This document shows, piece by piece, positions 60,136-64,000 of a stretch of DNA of 64,000 bases. Source of the stretch: Treponema vincentii (GTDB taxonomy: Bacteria > Spirochaetota > Spirochaetia > Treponematales > Treponemataceae); assembly GCF_018336815.1 (NCBI RefSeq), contig NZ_CP050497.1, forward strand, positions 2,647,689 through 2,711,688. The letters are read 5' to 3'. How positions within the stretch are numbered: position 1 is the stretch's first letter; the number at the start of each line of letters is the position of its first letter. The notes under the pieces were generated by a model. The model did no database searches. It was not told the DNA's origin and saw nothing but the letters and a program-made list of their open reading frames with translations. Position numbers and translations under genes: made by a program.

Positions 60136-60349
60136 AATATACCTCAATATTTATAGAGTTATTTTCACATGTCCAGCATGCAATGTATGAATACGTTAAA
60201 TGACAATGATAAGTATTATCTGAAAGTTTACTAAAATTCGGCCAAGACGGCTGCATTACTCCTGTTTGTTTTAAATCTTGAAGTAAATCAGCAAATAATA
60301 CCTGTACAGATTTAGGCGCTATTTCTTCGCACGATTTAGAACATCGCAT
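60104..60349 (-). CDS. RelE/HigB-like toxin
   Basis: 81 residues. The ending HLTYSYIACWTCENNSINIE and VYYAGSRESTPY is the typical C-terminus of RelE-superfamily toxins (ACWxxExxxIEIYYAGSHExAPY), with the preceding CEEIAPKSVQVLFADLLQDL as helix. Such toxins cleave mRNA on the ribosome. The start at 60349 is an ATG; no strong ribosome site. Confidence 0.78.
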   Translation of the reverse strand: MRCSKSCEEIAPKSVQVLFADLLQDLKQTGVMQPSWPNFSKLSDNTYHCHLTYSYIACWTCENNSINIEVYYAGSRESTPY

Positions 60350-60443
60350 TTCAAGGTAACCTATTCAGAAACGGAACTTTCCGAACAGGTTTAATTTAAT
60401 ATTTCGACGCTTTGTGTCAGGATTTTTCTCTAAAAAAATTTTA

Positions 60444-60472
60444 TTGCCGTTTTTTCATTTTGTGCGTACATT
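60444..60472 (+). promoter_or_regulatory. Promoter of clpB, leaderless arrangement
   Basis: TTGCCG (60444-60449), 17-base spacer, TACATT (60467-60472), then six bases to the clpB ATG. No Shine-Dalgarno and no CIRCE or heat-shock operator is seen. Confidence 0.55.
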
Positions 60473-60478
60473 TATTGT

Positions 60479-63055
60479 ATGAACATAGACAAATACACCG
60501 TTAAAGCACGTGAGGCATTGCAGGATGCAGCCTCGCTTGCAGAACAGGACAATCACAGTCAGGTTGAGCCGGTTCATCTCTTATATAAACTCTTGGATCA
60601 AGAGGAGGGGATTGTACCGCCGCTCATTGAGAAGATCGGTGCATCAACGGATCAGATCCTTGATGCGCTCGATGTTATTTTGGATAAAAAACCGCGGGTA
60701 ACCGGAGACTCTGCACAAGTCTATATGTCGCCGGTTTTAACAAAACTCTGCGCTCAGGCGGAAAAGCTCGCCGCTTCGCTCAAGGACGAGTATGTTTCCA
60801 CGGAGCATCTCCTCCTTGCGCTTACAAAAAGCGATGACGAGGTAGGCGAACTGCTCCGCTCGCATGGCATTACCTACGATGCGGCGTTGAGAGCCTTAAA
60901 GGATGTGCGGGGAAATCAGCGGGTTACGAGCGAAGACCCCGAAGCGACGTTCAACAGCCTCGAAAAATACTGCCGCGATTTAACCGAACTTGCCCGGGAA
61001 GAAAAAATCGATCCCGTTATCGGACGCGATGAAGAAATCCGGCGGGTGATGCAGGTACTGTCGCGCCGCACCAAAAACAACCCCGTATTGATCGGTGAGC
61101 CGGGTGTCGGTAAAACCGCTATCGTAGAAGGACTTGCCCGCCGGATTGTGTCCGGGGACGTGCCGGATAGCCTGCGCGGAAAAAAGCTCTTATCGCTTGA
61201 CCTCGGCGCTTTGGTTGCCGGTGCTAAGTTCCGCGGCGAATTTGAGGAGCGCCTTAAAGCGGTTATCTCCGAGGTGCAAAAAGCCGAGGGCAGTATCATC
61301 CTCTTTATCGATGAGCTGCATACTCTTGTCGGCGCCGGTGCAAGCGAAGGGGCGATGGATGCTTCCAACTTGTTAAAGCCTGCATTGGCGCGCGGTGAGC
61401 TGCGGGCGATCGGCGCTACCACCTTGGATGAGTACCGCAAGTATATTGAAAAAGACAGCGCCCTTGAGCGCCGCTTCCAGCAAGTGTACTGCCCCGAACC
61501 GAACGTAGAGGACACAATTGCCATTCTGCGCGGCTTGCAAGAAAAGTACGAGATACACCACGGCGTGCGCATTAAGGATGAGGCGCTCATCGCGGCGGCG
61601 GTGCTTTCCAACCGCTATATCACCAACCGCTTTTTGCCCGATAAGGCAATCGACCTCGTAGACGAGGCGGCGAGCAGGCTCAAAATGGAAATTGAAAGCC
61701 AGCCGGTTGAGCTTGATCAGGTGGAGCGCAAAATCCTCCAGATGAATATCGAAAAGGTGTCGCTTTCCAAAGAAACTGATGCCGCTTCAAAAGAGCGGTT
61801 GGAAAAGCTGGAGCAGGAGCTGTCCGACTTAACCGAAAAGCGGAACGTGATGCAGGCGCAGTGGCAAAACGAAAAGACCCGCATCAACGAGTCGCGGAAA
61901 TATAAGGAAGAGCTTGAGCAGTTGCGCCGCGAAGAAACGCAGTTTACACGCGACGGCAATTTGAACAAAGCTGCCGAGCTCAAATACGGACGCATACCGG
62001 AGCTGGAAAAAAAGATTTCCGCGGTTACCGCAGAGCTTGCAAAAAAGGCCGGCAGCAGCGGGCAGCTTCTCCGCGAAGAGGTGTCAGAAGAGGATATTGC
62101 GAAGATTGTTTCGATGTGGACGGGTATTCCGGTTGCAAAGATGCTTGCAAGCGAACAGCAGAAGTACCTCGACCTTGAATCGGTGCTGCAAAAGCGGGTT
62201 GTCGGACAGGATCAGGCGGTGCAGGCAGTTGCCGATGCCATCAGACGGAATCGTGCAGGACTTTCCGACCCGAACCGCCCGCTCGGCAGCTTCCTCTGCA
62301 TCGGACCTACCGGTGTGGGGAAAACCGAACTGGCGCGCACCCTTGCGGACTTCCTCTTTAACGATGACCGGGCGCTTACCCGTATCGACATGAGCGAATA
62401 TATGGAAAAGCATTCGGTGAGCCGCTTAATCGGAGCGCCGCCCGGCTACGTGGGCTATGACGAAGGCGGGCAGCTGACTGAAGCAGTGCGCCGCCGTCCG
62501 TACAGCGTGGTGCTCTTTGACGAAATCGAAAAAGCGCATCCCGATGTGTTCAATGTCTTTTTGCAGATACTGGATGACGGGCGGCTGACGGACGGACAAG
62601 GCAGGGTAATAGACTTCCGCAACACGATTATCATTATGACGAGCAACCTCGGTTCGGAGCTGATTTTAGCGGCGGATACCCCGGAGGAGATGACTGCACA
62701 GATTAAAGACCTGCTCAAGCAGCACTTCCGCCCTGAGTTTTTGAACCGTATCGATGAGCTTTTAACCTTTAGACGGCTCGGCAAAGAGCAGATCCGCAAG
62801 ATTGTCGACATTCAGCTGCAGGCTGTTTCCGCACGGCTTGAAGCGCGCCGCCTGCATTTGATTGTAACGGATGCTGCAAAGGACTTCCTCGCAGACATCG
62901 GCTACGATCCCTTGTACGGCGCACGCCCCTTAAAGCGGGCTATCCAAACCGAGCTTGAAAACAAGCTTGCCAAAGAGCTGCTTTCGGGCGCTTTTGTCGG
63001 TAAAACCGACATTACGGTGGATGCCGGAAAGGGCGGCTTGACGTTTAAAGCGTAA
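60479..63055 (+). CDS. clpB: Chaperone ClpB (disaggregase)
   Basis: 858 residues. Clp_N repeats at about 1-145, first AAA+ domain with Walker [19 protein letters not shown] and Walker [16 protein letters not shown], the middle coiled-coil domain (about 410-525) that marks ClpB rather than ClpA/C, second AAA+ with [20 protein letters not shown] and [15 protein letters not shown], and the C-terminal [17 protein letters not shown]. It solubilises aggregates with DnaK. Single gene; a hairpin follows. Confidence 0.97.
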   Translation: MNIDKYTVKAREALQDAASLAEQDNHSQVEPVHLLYKLLDQEEGIVPPLIEKIGASTDQILDALDVILDKKPRVTGDSAQVYMSPVLTKLCAQAEKLAASLKDEYVSTEHLLLALTKSDDEVGELLRSHGITYDAALRALKDVRGNQRVTSEDPEATFNSLEKYCRDLTELAREEKIDPVIGRDEEIRRVMQVLSRRTKNNPVLIGEPGVGKTAIVEGLARRIVSGDVPDSLRGKKLLSLDLGALVAGAKFRGEFEERLKAVISEVQKAEGSIILFIDELHTLVGAGASEGAMDASNLLKPALARGELRAIGATTLDEYRKYIEKDSALERRFQQVYCPEPNVEDTIAILRGLQEKYEIHHGVRIKDEALIAAAVLSNRYITNRFLPDKAIDLVDEAASRLKMEIESQPVELDQVERKILQMNIEKVSLSKETDAASKERLEKLEQELSDLTEKRNVMQAQWQNEKTRINESRKYKEELEQLRREETQFTRDGNLNKAAELKYGRIPELEKKISAVTAELAKKAGSSGQLLREEVSEEDIAKIVSMWTGIPVAKMLASEQQKYLDLESVLQKRVVGQDQAVQAVADAIRRNRAGLSDPNRPLGSFLCIGPTGVGKTELARTLADFLFNDDRALTRIDMSEYMEKHSVSRLIGAPPGYVGYDEGGQLTEAVRRRPYSVVLFDEIEKAHPDVFNVFLQILDDGRLTDGQGRVIDFRNTIIIMTSNLGSELILAADTPEEMTAQIKDLLKQHFRPEFLNRIDELLTFRRLGKEQIRKIVDIQLQAVSARLEARRLHLIVTDAAKDFLADIGYDPLYGARPLKRAIQTELENKLAKELLSGAFVGKTDITVDAGKGGLTFKA

Positions 63056-63076
63056 GGCAGATAATGCTTTAATTGA

Positions 63077-63140
63077 TAATGGGTAATGGGTAATCAAAAC
63101 GGCTTAAGTACAATATGCGGTAATTACCCATTCTCCATTA
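63077..63140. repeat. Long imperfect hairpin after clpB
   Basis: TAATGGGTAATGGGTAAT (starting 63077) pairs with ATTACCCATTCTCCATTA (ending 63140) at 15-16 of 18 positions. No T tract directly follows, so it is a stem-loop of uncertain purpose, perhaps a bidirectional end between clpB and the convergent gene. Confidence 0.5.
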
Positions 63141-63168
63141 CAAACTCATATAATCTCATAATACCATA

Positions 63169-63895
63169 TTATTTCACCCTTTTTGAATCATGCATTGCCT
63201 TTATTATTCTCTCTGCAATCATGTTATGCGATTCACTCATCTTAAAAGAAGCAATTCGGCTTAGTGTTTTACCGTATAATTTACTTCGTCTTTCAAAAAG
63301 CTTGTCAACTGTTAAAGTCATTTTATCTTGGAACATGCCTTCCATTTCGTCAATGTTGCTTTGGAAATTTGTCAAACGAGAGACCGTAAGCGTAATATCC
63401 GAAGAATGAATCGCCACCAAAACAACTGAAAGGGCAATGATGATGCCATCGGGTATTGGAGCAAAAGCTCGTTCATAAAGCGGAATCAAATATTTCATAA
63501 TGATAATTGACCCTAGCCCAAATCCGATGGAAGTAATTACACTTGTCCTGCCGTTTAGATTCAGTGGCACATTACTATAATCCCACCATCTTGCATGAAA
63601 CTTTTTTTTCAAGAATATATGATGTTGGATACTCTAATATCATACTAACGAAAAATCCAATAATAAATATCATCCACCATGAAAGTTGATGAACTATCCC
63701 AAGCGAAATAAGATCATAAAATAATAATCCTATGGTTGCGCCAAAACCGTATATGGGACATAAGGGACCGTACAAAAAACCTCGATTTTGCCATTTCCTT
63801 TCTTTGGCTGTGCAATATATGCTTTCCCATATCCAGCCTAGGACACTAAAAACAAAATATGCTATTAAATATCTATTTAATTCCATAAATCTCAT
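63169..63895 (-). pseudogene. CmpB-type putative ABC-transporter permease, one-base frameshift
   Basis: From ATG 63895: LIAYFVFSVLGWIWESIYCT, QNRGFLYGPLCPIYGFGATI and EYPTSYILEK are the PF06541-like pattern (GFLxGPxxPIYGFG; EYxxSxxLE). A run of eight A (63602-63609) then shifts the frame; with seven it goes on FHARWWDYSNVPLNLNGRTS and VITSIGFGLGSIIIMKYLIP to the stop at 63169, about 241 residues. Repaired, it is a full-length six-helix protein of unknown transport role. From 63896 to the window end nothing is seen. Confidence 0.82.
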
Positions 63896-64000
63896 TATAT
63901 CATAAATAATAAACCGGATAAATCAGCGGTTGCCGGTTTGTTGGCGCCCAAAGAGTGTCCATATTGTCAAAAAAAGGAAAGTAGTAGTATAATAATCCTT

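Overview
The window is a piece of a spirochaete chromosome, almost certainly an oral Treponema. The evidence is gene content and order: a periplasmic-flagella operon ending in a WhiG-type sigma factor and a DUF342/FapA protein, flgF-flgG-flgJ without the muramidase part of flgJ, an XPB-type helicase, tig-clpP-clpX, a fused aroDE, a PotD-like lipoprotein and lipoproteins with loose spirochaetal lipoboxes. By eye the base composition is moderate, which fits the T. medium/T. vincentii side better than the AT-rich T. denticola; that placement is inference.

Layout. 0-6 kb: 3' truncated murE (its Shine-Dalgarno lies in a hairpin), a small membrane protein, tig-clpP-clpX, and tRNA-Lys, -Leu and -Gly. 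6-10 kb: selenium cluster (selD, YedF-like, DUF3343, class V aminotransferase) interrupted by an antitoxin relic. 10-14 kb: flgFGJ and XPB helicase. 14-26 kb: orphan brnA, DUF969 with a DUF979-pyroglutamyl-peptidase fusion, PrsW-like protease, frameshifted rsmE with a metallopeptidase-type fusion protein, cation/Ca exchanger, aldehyde dehydrogenase, and an acyl-CoA dehydrogenase-etfB-etfA operon. 26-34 kb: accessory zone of toxin-antitoxin debris, Rpn nuclease copies, lipoproteins and hicAB. 34-46 kb: pncB, end of the flagellar/fliA operon, a chemoreceptor, a HerA-like ATPase, mutL and xseB. 46-64 kb: aroDE-rpiA, dnaE, a glycosyltransferase with a large lipoprotein, yebC, potD, a HigBA-like pair, clpB and a membrane protein.

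The most unusual content is a family of modular hairpin arrays at about ten loci (5.9, 6.2, 13.9-14.4, 26.7, 27.5-27.7, 30.1-30.4, 39.8, 42.4-42.6, 49.4-49.7 and 57.95-58.3 kb). Some copies are bounded by inverted ends reading CTTTTGAAAATAnACG. They carry chained hairpins whose loops are nearly constant (closing C.G pair around DTCCNT) while the arms differ completely between copies yet stay self-complementary. One related array splits a PIN toxin gene and is flanked by a 6-bp direct repeat. Another replaces the nuclease part of an Rpn gene and leaves only its C-terminal, antitoxin-like part with an excellent ribosome binding site. I do not recognise this family.

Two further themes recur. First, toxin genes are broken while their antitoxins survive (PIN/RHH, two BrnT/BrnA, PIN/antitoxin, Rpn tails). 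Second, six reading frames are broken by exactly one extra base in a homopolymer run (rsmE, hicB, xseB, an Rpn tail, a large lipoprotein, a membrane protein). This is either systematic sequencing error or slippage, and it should be resolved before calling those genes dead.
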